DNA from: Lunularia cruciata
Taxonomy: Eukaryota > Streptophyta > Marchantiopsida > Lunulariales > Lunulariaceae
Direction: 5' to 3'
Length of the DNA stretch: 64,000 bases
Assembly (NCBI GenBank): GCA_948567375.1
Contig: OX419759.1
Location: 9,888,744 to 9,952,743 of the forward strand
The position numbers and the translations under genes were made by a program. The notes below the pieces were generated by a model. It worked only from the letters and a program-made list of their open reading frames with translations, was not told the DNA's origin and searched no databases. Numbering within the stretch: the stretch's first letter is position 1; each line of letters begins with the position of its first letter. Of the stretch, positions 43,573 through 53,421 are shown in pieces.

Positions 43573-44071
43573 TGCAAGAATATGGAGTTTACCAACAAGT
43601 TAGTCAAGGCTAACAAAGTAGCAAATAGGCCAAATTAGCCTTGAATATTCTAGAAGTACCTAGGAAGCTACTTGTACCTTCCAAGTATTGGGTAACATGC
43701 ATACCAAGTGGTGATTTCTAGGAAGAAGCTTCTTGTGACTTCCCAGCTAGCTTAGCTTGCACTCCAAGTAGGTGGCTTCTAGAAAGAAGCTTCTTGGGAA
43801 GCTTCCAACTAGCTTAGCTTGCATATCATGTAAGCAACTTATAGAAGTAAACTTCTCGAGAAGCTTCCCGATTAACTTGGCTTGCACTCAAAGAAGGCGG
43901 TTTTAGGAAGCTTCTTGAGAAGCTTCTCAAGAGCATTGTATGCTCCTTATAAATACCAAAGCCCAAGCTCATGCTAGGCATTTAGAGTTTCCCTCATTCA
44001 AGAGTCCCAATGTGATCTCCCACTCTGGTTTTCCATTCTTCTATTTCTCTTGTTAGTCTTTGTCTTTTACA
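43573..44071 (+). repeat. A5 5' LTR (499 bp)
   Basis: Starts TGCAAGAATATGGAG and ends TCTTTTACA. U3 contains 61-62 bp repeats with starts at about 43704, 43764, 43826 and 43888, each carrying 'agcttgca' and a GAAGCTTC or related palindrome. TATA box TATAAATACC at 43948-43957. Confidence 0.9.
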
Positions 44072-44072
44072 T

Positions 44073-44085
44073 TGGTATTAGAGTA
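44073..44085 (+). promoter_or_regulatory. A5 primer binding site
   Basis: TGGTATTAGAGTA, the initiator tRNA-Met type site with C-to-T and other changes, one base after the LTR. Confidence 0.82.
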
Positions 44086-44099
44086 TGAATAGGATGGAT

Positions 44100-45240
44100 G
44101 GAATCTATGGACCATCAAATCTATTCTCACCAAACCATTAGAATTTTTGTGTTTGAGCATCATTTCATATAATTCATCACCTCACGCTTTGGGCAGAATT
44201 TTCTGAATATGATCATCTTTCTTGATGAACCCTTGGTACTTCCAATTGTTCTTATGGAAGATGAAGGACATGGGACATCTACATGTTGATTTAGATAAAT
44301 TGTAGGTAGTTTGATAGAGTTACAGCCATGGTGGCAATGGCTAAAGTTATCATTGCTATGTAGCAACAAATCAAACAAATAACTTGATTATTGAAGAACA
44401 AGACCACAACAATAAGAGCATGTAAAGAGAACACTATTTTAAGAAGGAGAAGAGAAAATCTGATTTCCAAAACCTAAGGTATTAAAAGGGGTAAGAATCT
44501 CTCGGGGGTAGTGGAGAATTTTTTATTTGATTGTGAATGTTATTTTGAGACTACAAATCTTCAAAATGAATGGAAACAAATTCTCTTAGCTTCAAGCCAA
44601 TTGGATGGAGTAGCAAAACTATGGTGGCGGTTTTGAGTAGAGCAAGCTAAGTAGAAATTTTTTGCATTAATCTTGAAATGGGAGGACAATGATGCAATAA
44701 CTAGGCAATTTCAAGTGATAAATGTCACACAAGCCGCATGAGATAATTTGGTAGAGTTAAAGCATATTGGTTTTGTAAGAAGTTATGTCACACAATTCAA
44801 GAACACCATTATGCAAATTCTAGATATACTGGATGGTGAAGCTCTAAATTGATTTGTGAAGAGCTTGAAGTGACAAGCTAAATTGGAAGTGAATATGTGA
44901 GTGTCAAAACACTTGGAGGAAGCCTTGCAATTGGTTGAGCGCTTTGACTCCTTGGTTGTGATAACTTGGTCTTGACCTCAACCTTCACCAAACCTACCAA
45001 CAGATTATACACAAGTGGAAGAGTTGGTACCAATAGAGATTGAAGTGATCCAATAGAGACCTTAGCATAGTGGATTGGGAAAGATTGCAACAAAATGGTG
45101 TTCATTTTTTTTGTTGTCAAATTAGACACTATATTGCTAAATGTCCACTCAAGAACGGATGACTTTGAAAAATCATCCAAATGGAGTTTGTGGAGCGGAA
45201 TGGTCAGGGAAATGAGGAATCCAACTATGAGCTTTTGAAC
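44100..45240 (+). pseudogene. A5 gag
   Basis: Degenerate plus-strand gag aligned with A2, A3 and A6. Readable pieces occur around 44560-44640 (QILLASSQLDGVAKLW, a typical Gag stretch) and 44750-44830 (GFVRSYVTQFKNTIMQILDI). A knuckle remnant near 45105 reads FFCCQIRHYIAKC, keeping the last Cys and the His. Frameshifts throughout. Confidence 0.72.
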
Positions 45241-45299
45241 CACCTACTAGGAACTCAATTAATTCCAACAAGATTGAAGGCTTGACCTTTGCAATTTTG

Positions 45300-45610
45300 C
45301 TTCATTTGCAAGGTATGATATCTGATCATGGTTGTAAGATTTTGGTTGATTCTAGAAGTTCAAGAAGAAGAATTGCATGTCTATGCAATTAGAAAATAAA
45401 AGTACTCTTATCAAGCCAATAATTAGAAGTACATTGATGATGGTAGATGGTAGAAAGGGTTTTTCATTGCGTACCTCACATCCTATTACATTTCAAGATT
45501 GGGAAGGAGTATTTGAAGTGTATGAGGTTTGTCATGGCACCTCTACGTATGATGTTATTATAGGTCTATCTTGGCTTGAACATCATAAGGTTCAATTTGA
45601 TTAGAATCGA
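45300..45610 (+). pseudogene. A5 aspartic protease
   Basis: Near 45330 it reads GCKILVDSRSSRR, close to the VDSGSS box but with Gly lost to Arg. Then MQLENKSTLIKPII, LMMVDGRKGFSLRTSHPITF and YDVIIGLSWLEHHKVQFD in 45377-45604. The end block is fully preserved. The catalytic Asp is present; the mutated flap-side Gly would inactivate it. Confidence 0.8.
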
Positions 45611-45658
45611 TGACAAATTCAAGTACAACACCAAGGTAGAAATTTCCAATTAGGTTGT

Positions 45659-45916
45659 TTGGCACCTTTGAGTAAGACATCTAAGAATTGTAAGTCCCAA
45701 GATGAGAATTTTCTCAATAAAGTAGCCATAGAGCAAGCTTTGAAGGAAGATAAGTCTCAAGATGAGAAGTTTTTTAGTAAAGTAGCCATAGAGCAAGCTT
45801 TGGAAGAAGATAGTTCTATTTTTGTAGTGTGGATCAAGCCAATTATGCCTGGCGGATTTGAGGAGGACCAAAAGTATCATAAAGCAATGGTTGATCAAAT
45901 AGTCTCTAAGGTTTAG
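45659..45916 (+). pseudogene. A5 linker with two 20-residue repeats
   Basis: An 85-codon frame. Two exact 60-bp units (45695-45754, 45755-45814) encode SQDENFLNKVAIEQALKEDK and SQDEKFFSKVAIEQALEEDS. They are followed by SIFVVWIKPIMPGG and the N-terminal RT segment. Position between protease and RT suggests a flexible spacer. Confidence 0.82.
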
Positions 45917-45919
45917 ATG

Positions 45920-46842
45920 TGTTCTCAAATGAATTCAAAGGAATTATTCTCCAATTACCCTCCAATTATGATATGCCTTTCAAGATTGAGTTATTGCCAA
46001 GAAGTACTCTAGTGAATAGACCAATCTATTGACTCTCACCAAAGGAGTTGAATGAGCTTCAAATAACACTAACAAAGTTTATGGAGAAAGATTTCATACA
46101 ATATAATACATTTCCTTGGGGAGTACCAATATTATTAGTTCCAAAAAAGGATGGAGGACTTCACTTTTGTATTGATTATTGTAGCCTCAATAAATAAACA
46201 ATGAAGAATGCATATCCTTTGAATAGATACTTTCTTGATTAATTGAGTGGAGCATGATACTTCTTCAAGTTGGATCTTCAAAGCTACTACTAGCGATCCC
46301 ATTGATAGAGAAGATGTGCCAAAAACTACCTTTTGTACAAGGTATGTGCATTTTGAGTTGAGAGTTCTGCCTTTTGGGCTCACTAATCCTCCAACAGTCT
46401 TCATGGGTTAGATGCATTGGGTGTTGGATGGGCTATTGGATTGGTACATGGTAGTGTTCTTGGATGATATTTTAATCTATATCAAGATAGAGGTAGAACA
46501 TGAAAATCACGTGCAAGAAGTCCTAAGACAACTATAATATTGGAAGTTTTACTACAAGAAGTCAAATGATGCTATTTAGCAAAAGGAAGTTTCCTTCTTG
46601 GGTCACAAGATCTCATTCAAGAGGATCAAGATAGAAGAGGAGAAAATCAAGGCCATTACTGATTGGCCTACTCCAAAGAATGCTACAAAAGTATGGGCAT
46701 TTAATGGATTGGTAAGTTTTTACCAAAAGTTCTTCTACTACTATGGTCATGTAGCCACACCATTGACTGACCTCTTGAGGAAGAACTCAAGCTTTCAATG
46801 GACCACCAAACACAAAGAAGCATTCTAGAAGTTGAAACATAT
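45920..46842 (+). pseudogene. A5 reverse transcriptase, cut by E2
   Basis: Reads [64 protein letters not shown], then VVFLDDILIY near 46450 with both catalytic Asp kept, KFYYKKSNDAI, and the frame 46598-46828: MGHKISFKRIKIEEEKIKAI, DWPTPKNATKVWAFNGLVSFYQKFF, FQWTTKHKEAF. The coding sequence stops at 46842 where E2 inserted between RT and RNase H. It is the best RT of family A here. Confidence 0.85.
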
Positions 46843-47357
46843 TGTGATACACACTTTTTTTTATGAGTTTTAAAGAAGTGTATTGTTGAAGCCAAATTGA
46901 AGCTTAAGGAAGAAGAAAAGAGAAGAATCATGTATTTGGCATAGACCCAAAGAAATTGACCTTGGGTCAAAGTCAAAAGGACTTGGGTTAGACTTATGGA
47001 AGTATGAACCCAAAGTAAGGAGATTTTGTATCAGGATGTGCAATCCAATCCAAAGAATCTATAACAACTTTTCCTTGGGTCTAGCCAATCAAGCAAGTAT
47101 ATGTAAAGAAAAAGCTACCTCGGGATCAAGATGACATTGAGAGTGAAAAAAACAAACATGAAAAATTTGCATGTCAATTGAAGGTCGATTGAAGAATGAC
47201 TACACAAAAAAAACTATAAGATTGAGACCTTGTTGAGGGAGTTTTGAAATGTCATGATGATATCCTATGCCTCTCAATAGTTGTCCCAAAGGAGTTAGGA
47301 TCTTGGGTTTGGAGAAGGTTTGATCTTTTAGAGATCAAGAGTGAGAAAGCACACAAT

Positions 47358-49815
47358 GCCACCAAAGGTAATAATTAGAGTTCAGTGAGGCTATTGCAAT
47401 TTTTTGATTAGACCTAGTCGCAAGGATCAAAGCGTTGAGCAGACTTTGCATCACTTTTCTGGCATGGAACTAGAATTTGAGCTTTCTAGGGTTCATGGTA
47501 GAAATTGCTACTAGCAATTGCAAAGACAGTCCAAAGACAAAGGGAAAGAGAGGAAATCTGACCTGGTGGATTGAGTCAAATTGGAGATTAGTTTTGGGGA
47601 GAGAAGCAAGAGAAGTGGGAGGAATCACCTTGTATTGGAAGTGTGATTCTTTAGAAGAAATAGCCAAGGTGAGGAATTTGTTCTTGGCACCTCAAACCAA
47701 GAATGTGTACAAGGTAGATAGTTATAAAGAGCCAATACAAAGGGGGTATAGTCAGCATGATGATGGCCATTTTTAAGCCAAAGTAAACCACCTATGTGAC
47801 TATGCAACAAGTTGTGTTCTTTCACCATATGTTTGTAGGAGAACCACGGAATTGGGCAAAGTGTTTATACCAATGAGTAGGTCAAATCATTAATAATTGG
47901 AGAATGTACCTACCACTCCATTACTTTGTACCTTTTGCAACCTATTTCTACTTTGGACTAGACCTACTTAGTTTGGAGGAGAGAGGAAGGATGGTGTCTC
48001 TCTTTCACCTCAATTTACAACAAATAGTGGATGCAGACAAGCAATACTACATCGGGTGAGTTTGTGAAGGTGATGACTACATCAAGAGCAAGAAGGAGAA
48101 GATAGTGTTGGTGGAAATCCCAAGGCCAAGGAATAGAAGTAAACCCAAAGGAAGAATATTGCCATTGCCGCCATAGTAGACAAGGAGGCTGAATCCAAAG
48201 CCAGAGATGGAGGTCGTGAAGAACCAATCTTGGGAGGAAGAGTTAAAAGGAGAAGCCAAGTCAAAAGTGAAGATTCAAAAGAAGAAGAAGAAGAGTTCAC
48301 CTTGTAGAGTAGGGAGTCTAGCAGCAAGAGTGAAGGAAGACCCAAAGTCTAGCAATTGGTGGATGAAGTGGCGGAAGAAGAAGATAAGGAGTTCCATGTG
48401 GGGGTTGATTGTATGGAAGGAAGGATGAGCTTTGTCTAGAGTTACTTGCAGTAGAGACATGAAGAATGAGCAAGAGAGCCTGTCTTGGGGTTTCTAAGGA
48501 TAGCAAGATAAAAAAGGAGTTTTAGCTCAAGTTGTAGCTAAAGGTCCAAGCAAAGTTGAAGAGGAAGGAGAAAGCTCAGACAGAATGAAGTTGAAAGTAT
48601 GAAGATCACAACTTTGGAGTAAAGCACCAGTTGAAGAAGCACCAATGAAAGCCAAAGAACACAGAAACAAAGGAGTATTCAATGGGGTCACCTATCTATC
48701 AAAGATTGTCTATCATTTTTTTTCATAGCTACAAAAGAGGAAGGAAGAGTTGAAGAGAGATCATCCAGAAGCGAAGGATGAGTTTGATGTCTTGAAGTTC
48801 TTGAATAAAGACAACTCAAAGTTGAGTAGTAAGTTAGCCCAAGGAAAGAAGGAAGCCAAAGAACTTTGGGTTGATGTTGTTCTTTGGAGGAAGAGTTTTG
48901 ATAACCTGAAGGAGAGTTGTGTAAGCATGGTGAAGAACTCAAATGATGAATTGAAGAATTGAAGAATTGAAGGAGCAAAAGGTAGCACTTGAGAAATCGA
49001 AGAGAGAATTTGCTAATGTGCTTTTGAAGGTGCTACATTCAAAGGCGATGGCAGTGGTGATGGAACAAGAACTAGAGAGGTTGAGAAAGAGCACATAGAA
49101 GAAGGATCAGTCTTGGCAACACAAGTTGGCAAAGAGATATCAAGAGGAAGATAGATTTCAAGGGCTGCTCAAAAGTGTAGAGACTCAATTGGTCCAATAT
49201 GTGGAGGAGAAGGAAGCATTGAAGGTGGAATTTGAGGACAAGTTGAAGATTTACCAAAATGAGTTGGATGGAGAGAGGAGTAGAGAGAAGATAGTTCCAA
49301 AGAAGGAGACAGATTCAGTAGGCAAAGTCATTGTGGAGTTGAAGGTGATGTTGAGCACTAAAGCTGAAGCAAAGATGGAGGAGTCAAGATTGCACAAACT
49401 GAAGTTGCTGGTATAAGAGGCAAGGAAGAGAAAGGTGAAGGATGTTGACATGAAAAAATTGTTAATTCACTTAAGAGAGAGGGTAGATTGGAAAATGTTG
49501 GAGATAAGAGACAATGTGAGTCTCATATTAGATTTAGTAAATCAAAATTAGACAAAAATTTGGAGTAGTCTAAAGGAAGAAGCTAGATGCAAAGTAGCAG
49601 ATGTAGGAGTGCAAGAGCCTTTGGGTGAGTTACTTGAGACCTTAGAAATAGTTAGAGTAGAGAAGGAAGAAGTAATTAGTAGACCCATGACTTCAGTTTT
49701 AGTTCAAGCTGAAGATAGGATAGAAGTAGAAGAAGAAATTGTAGTTATAGATAAACCCAAAGAAGAAGAAGTGATTGAAGGAACATCGGGTGTAGAAGCT
49801 AAAGTCAAGTAGACA
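47358..49815 (+). pseudogene. E2 ORF: globular region, basic hinge and long coiled coil
   Basis: The proposed start is the ATG at 47358 (MPPKVIIRV). A region near 47805-48060 reads FFHHMFVGEPRNWAKCLYQ, MYLPLHYFVPFATYFYFGLDLL, then LQQIVDADKQYYIG. E1 has a related block (VSWTRM...SFIIHFYMGMNLLADKEKE). A Lys-rich hinge follows near 48240-48400, then from 48750 a long coiled coil (KDNSKLSSKLAQGKKEAKEL, KSVETQLVQYVEEKEALKVE, ELDGERSREK), ending in an acidic tail at 49812. About ten stops or shifts. No catalytic motif recognised; a structural, Gag-like role is possible but unproven. Confidence 0.6.
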
Positions 49816-49945
49816 TTGGATTGGATTGGTAACAATTTGAGATATAAAGAGGTAGATATGAAGAGATGGTTTGTCATTTTGGATCTACAGGTTGGTAAAG
49901 GTGTTATAGAATGGTATGTTTTTAGATAAATATCAAGTGCTCTGC

Positions 49946-49956
49946 CTATTTAAAAG
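49946..49956 (+). promoter_or_regulatory. E2 TATA-like box downstream of the ORF
   Basis: CTATTTAAAAGAGG, conserved with E3 (minus, 40471-40478). It lies about 130 bp after the ORF and 690 bp before the right end, where a U3/R promoter would be if the whole unit is an LTR. Confidence 0.5.
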
Positions 49957-50639
49957 AGGCATTTGTAGTGTTGTTGTTGTTGTTCAATTTAGTATTCATA
50001 TTTCTGAAGTTGAGTAAAGCAAAGTGATATAACTTAGTGCTCGTCATTTTAGCTTAATTTTGAGTATCAATCTTGTGTGTGTGTGTTTGTGAGTGTTTGG
50101 AGAATTTAAAGTGCAAGTCAATGAACTTGTTGGATGGTGGATTCCGCAACTCTGATTTCATTTGGTCTATTTGATCTTGAGTGGATAGTAATCAAAGCAA
50201 TGCCTTGATTATCTATGAGAAATCATAATGTTTGTAGTATTTTACAATTGTGAGTGCAACATTAGAATGATGCATAGCAATTGATTGAGGAAGTTGTGCC
50301 TTTAGTGGAGGGATGGAACATAATTCCAAGGTGAAGTCATTTTGTAGTGAAGTAGCCTTCTTTAGGAAGAATTGAATCATCCCAATCAATGTCAATTTGG
50401 AAAAGATTTGATGAATTGTGATTATGGGGGTGATTTTTTTGTGACAATATTGTATTCAATGAACAACTAGCAATTGTTACTCTCTTCTAGGTGTGGTTTT
50501 TACCTGAGAGATTAAAGAAGCAACCAAGAAGAATTATTTGTGACATTTTACTTTATATTTGACCATTTTCAACTTGTATCTCTATGAGAATGAACTATTA
50601 CTTATTGATTACCACACAAGTGATACTTGTTGGCTGACA

Positions 50640-51170
50640 TATATGGTGTCTTCAAGACCCATTATTCAACCATATGACCCTCAACTACCTTAAGTGGTTG
50701 ATTTTGATGCTTTTAACTTTGCAATTGGAGCCATGTTGCAATAGTAATTACCATATGAGTTACATCCATTGCCTTTGTGTCTTGCCAACTAAATACTGAA
50801 AAAAGGAATTACTTTTCTTGATAGCAAGAACAACTAGCAATGGTAAATGCCACCAAGGTATGGAGGCATTATCTCTTGAAAAAACAAGTGATCATGCAAA
50901 CCAATCACAAATCCTTGTTATGGAAATTGCATTTGGAACACATGAAGAGTTTACTCCATTGATGGGAAGAACAACTATAATTTATTGCCATCAATCTCAT
51001 GTTTAAACCCAATTGGTTCCATGTCACCCGGATGCACTAACACAAAACTAATTTGAAGTCTCTTCTTTGCATTATGGTGGCAATTATAACAATGTCAATC
51101 AACTCCAAAGTCCAAATTGAGTTTATGACAACTTTACAACAAGATCCCTTCTTTCAGATAGTACAAGGTC
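50640..51170 (+). pseudogene. A5 RNase H
   Basis: Resumes A5 pol: SSRPIIQPYDPQLP, VVDFDAFNFAIGAMLQ near 50690 (family: CDASDFAIGAVL), then a stop-broken stretch with LHPLPLCLAN and a late part LETCNKE leading into integrase. The first catalytic Asp is kept. In A1 and A2 this domain is deleted. Confidence 0.78.
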
Positions 51171-51930
51171 ATCTTGAAACATGCAACAAGGAATAAAACA
51201 CCTTCTCTTTCAAGGAAGGCATTCTATTTTATGAGAACCAAATCTATGTTTCAACCAAGGGCGATCTCCAACTTGTGCACTTTCAAGAGGTCCATGACTT
51301 ACCAATCAATGGTCACATGGGTGTGGACAAGACCTTGGATACCCTCCAATACCAATGGTGATGGCCCAACATGGCATAAGATATTCAAGAGTTTGTCTGA
51401 TCTTGTGAGAGTTGCCAATGCAACAAGGCAAACAACCAAAAATTGAGTGGATTCTTTTAACCACTCCCTATCCCATTTGCTCAATGAGAACACATGAGCT
51501 TAGATCTCATCACATCCTTGCACAAGACAAAGCAAGGTCACACAACAATCATGGTGTTTCTAGATAAGCTTAGTAAGCAAATCCATTTTGCACTAACCTT
51601 TGATACCGTAGATGCTCCAACATTGGCATAGATCTACTTTGATAATGTCTTCAACTATTAGGGAATGCCTTGTGTACTCATTTCTGACCGTGATCCTTGA
51701 TTCATTGGAAAATTTTGGCAAGCACTCTTCCAGATACTTGATACCAAGCTTTCTTTGTCCATAGCCTATCATCCTCAAACTGATGGAAAAACCAAACATA
51801 AAAATCTTACCTTGGAAGATATGCTTGTGCCTTTGTCAATATTCAACGTACCACTTGAGATAGATGTCTTCTAGTTTGGAGTTTGCATACAATAATTCCA
51901 AACAAACAAACATTGGATCCTCTTATTTCT
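51171..51930 (+). pseudogene. A5 integrase
   Basis: Zinc region: LQLVHFQEVHDLPINGHMGV (in parts) with the His pair, then CESCQCNKANN with the Cys pair; core: SLDLITSLHKTKQGH, VFLDKLSKQIHF, DAPTLA, IYFDNVFN, ISDRDP, HPQTDGKT, then TLEDML. HPQTDGKT is nearly canonical. Stops split the core several times. It passes into the post-integrase segment (51930-52278) that A2 carries in inverted form. Confidence 0.82.
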
Positions 51931-52278
51931 TCCTTAATTTTGGCCAAGACTCACTTTTCCAGATTCCCTTCTTGCTCCTCCTCCATCTCATGTCCCTCAT
52001 ACTTCCACCTCTTTGACCACCATATCTCAATCCCTCCAACACCCAAATTTCATCTCCTTGTTACTCAAAATCATCAAAAACAAGATGCAAACCTCCATCA
52101 TTGTGATCTCACCTTTCAACTTGGTGATAAGTTCATGCTCTCCTCTAGTAACCTCTCCCTCCCACTTGATACCCAAGTCCATAAACTTGCTCTTAATTAG
52201 ATATGATCCTTTGATGTCACCCAAATCATTTCTCATGTTGCTTATCAACTTACCTTGCCTTGTCATATGCACATCCAC

Positions 52279-52690
52279 TGTAAAAGTCCAAGATAGAGGA
52301 GAGAAATAGGAGAATGGAAGATCACATTAGGACACTTGAATGTGTGTAAACTCCAAATGCCTAGCATAAGCTTTGGCTCTTGTATTTATAGGGATCCTAA
52401 AAGGCTCTTGAGAAGCTTCTCAAGAAGCTTCCTTGAGCTGCTTTCTTGGAGTGCAAGCCAAGTTAATTGGGAAGCTTCTCAAGAAGCTTCCTTCTAGAAG
52501 TCGTTTACTTGGCTTGCAAGTTAAGCTAGTTGGAAGCTTCTAGAAGCTACCTACTTGGGGTGCAAGCTAAGCTAGCTGGGAAGCTTCCCAAGAAGCTTTC
52601 TAGATACTTCTGGAATATTCTAGGCTAATTTGTCTTATTTTCTACTTTGTTAGCCTTACTAACTTTGTTGCTAAACTCCATATTGTTACA
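52279..52690 (-). repeat. Solo LTR of family A inside A5 (412 bp)
   Basis: Plus-strand TGTAAAAGTCC to ATTGTTACA, that is a minus-strand LTR beginning TGTAACAATATGG. Flanked by a perfect 5-bp duplication TCCAC (52274-52278, 52691-52695). No internal sequence. It arose by recombination between the two LTRs of a former family A insertion. TATA box TATAAATA on the minus strand (52383-52390). Confidence 0.92.
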
Positions 52691-52699
52691 TCCACCCTA

Positions 52700-52990
52700 T
52701 CTTTCATTTTTCCAAGTTGGAAGCCTTTATTCTTAATCCATCTTCTTTTTCCTCTTATGTTCAACCTCCTCCTCCTCCTCCTCCTATCCCTATCAATGAT
52801 CATCAGGAGTATGAAGTTGATTGGATCCTTGCGCATCACCACATTCAACAAGAATGCCAACAACATATAAAGTCCTTTGGAAAGGGTATCCCTTTCATGA
52901 TGCCACTTGGAAACCTCTTTCTCATCTCCAAAATGCACAAACGGCCATCCAAGAGTTTGACCTTCAATGGTGACGAGGACGTCACCAACT
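52700..52990 (+). pseudogene. A5 chromodomain
   Basis: After a run of Pro codons (PPPPPPPIPIN) it reads HQEYEVDWILAHHHIQQ, then in the next frame LWKGYPFHDATWKPLSHLQNAQ. The YEV...ILAHH, WKGY and TW-P-L motifs match chromodomain positions. One frameshift and a TGG-to-AAA-type change (TWEP to TWKP). The domain follows the solo LTR directly. Confidence 0.82.
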
Positions 52991-53005
52991 AATGGTGAAG
53001 GAATA

Positions 53006-53421
53006 TGTAACAACATGGAGTTTACCAACAAGTTAGTCAAGTTAATGAAGTAGCAAATGGGCCAAATTAGCCTAGAATATTCTAGAAGTATCTATGAAGC
53101 TACTTGGTACCTTCCAAGTATTGGGTAACATGCATGACAAGTGGCAACTTCTTGGAGGAAGCTTCTTGGGAAGCTTCTAACAAGCTTAGCTTGCACACCA
53201 AGTAGATAGCTAGTAGAAAGAAGCTTCTTGAAAAGCTTCCCAATTAACTTGGACTGCGCTCCAAGAAGGCGGCTTTAGGAAACTTCTTAAGAGCCTTGTA
53301 TGCTTCATATAAATACCAAAGCCCAAGCTCATGCTAGTTTCCCTCATTCAAGTATCCCAATGTGATCTCCCGCTCTGGTCTTCCATTCTCCTATTTCTCT
53401 CCTTGATCTCAATCTTTTACA
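53006..53421 (+). repeat. A5 3' LTR (416 bp)
   Basis: Starts TGTAACAACATGGAG and ends TCTTTTACA. It has one 62-bp U3 repeat fewer than the A5 5' LTR, which explains most of the 83 bp length difference. TATA box TATAAATACC at 53308-53317. Confidence 0.9.

Larger units (their letters stand above)
46843..50639 (+). mobile_element. E2: long E-family unit with TG...CA ends, inserted in A5
   Basis: Begins TGTGATACACAC and ends GTTGGCTGACA. The flanks are CATAT (46838-46842) and TATAT (50640-50644). Comparison with A1, where RT runs uninterrupted into RNase H, supports one original copy of this 5-bp site and confirms the borders. Inside: an ORF for a globular region plus coiled coil (47358-49815), then a TATA-like box and about 690 bp of non-coding sequence. 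No repeat of the left end occurs near the right end and no pol gene is present. Either a very long solo LTR with an ORF in U3, or a non-autonomous element with unusual structure. Confidence 0.78.
43573..53421 (+). mobile_element. Family A chromovirus A5, with nested E2 and a solo LTR
   Basis: Full plan: 5' LTR, primer site, gag, protease, linker repeats, RT, [E2], RNase H, integrase, [solo LTR], chromodomain, 3' LTR. Flanking bases AACAG and AATGG may be a diverged target duplication. Removing E2 (3797 bp) and the solo LTR (412 bp plus 5) leaves an element of about 5.6 kb, a usual chromovirus length. A5 interrupts the pseudogene E1 on the opposite strand. Confidence 0.9.

Noticed and set aside
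46843-50639. E2 as a DNA transposon with terminal inverted repeats
   Set aside because: Beyond TGT the two ends are not inverted copies of each other, and the 5-bp duplication and TG...CA ends fit LTR-type integration better.
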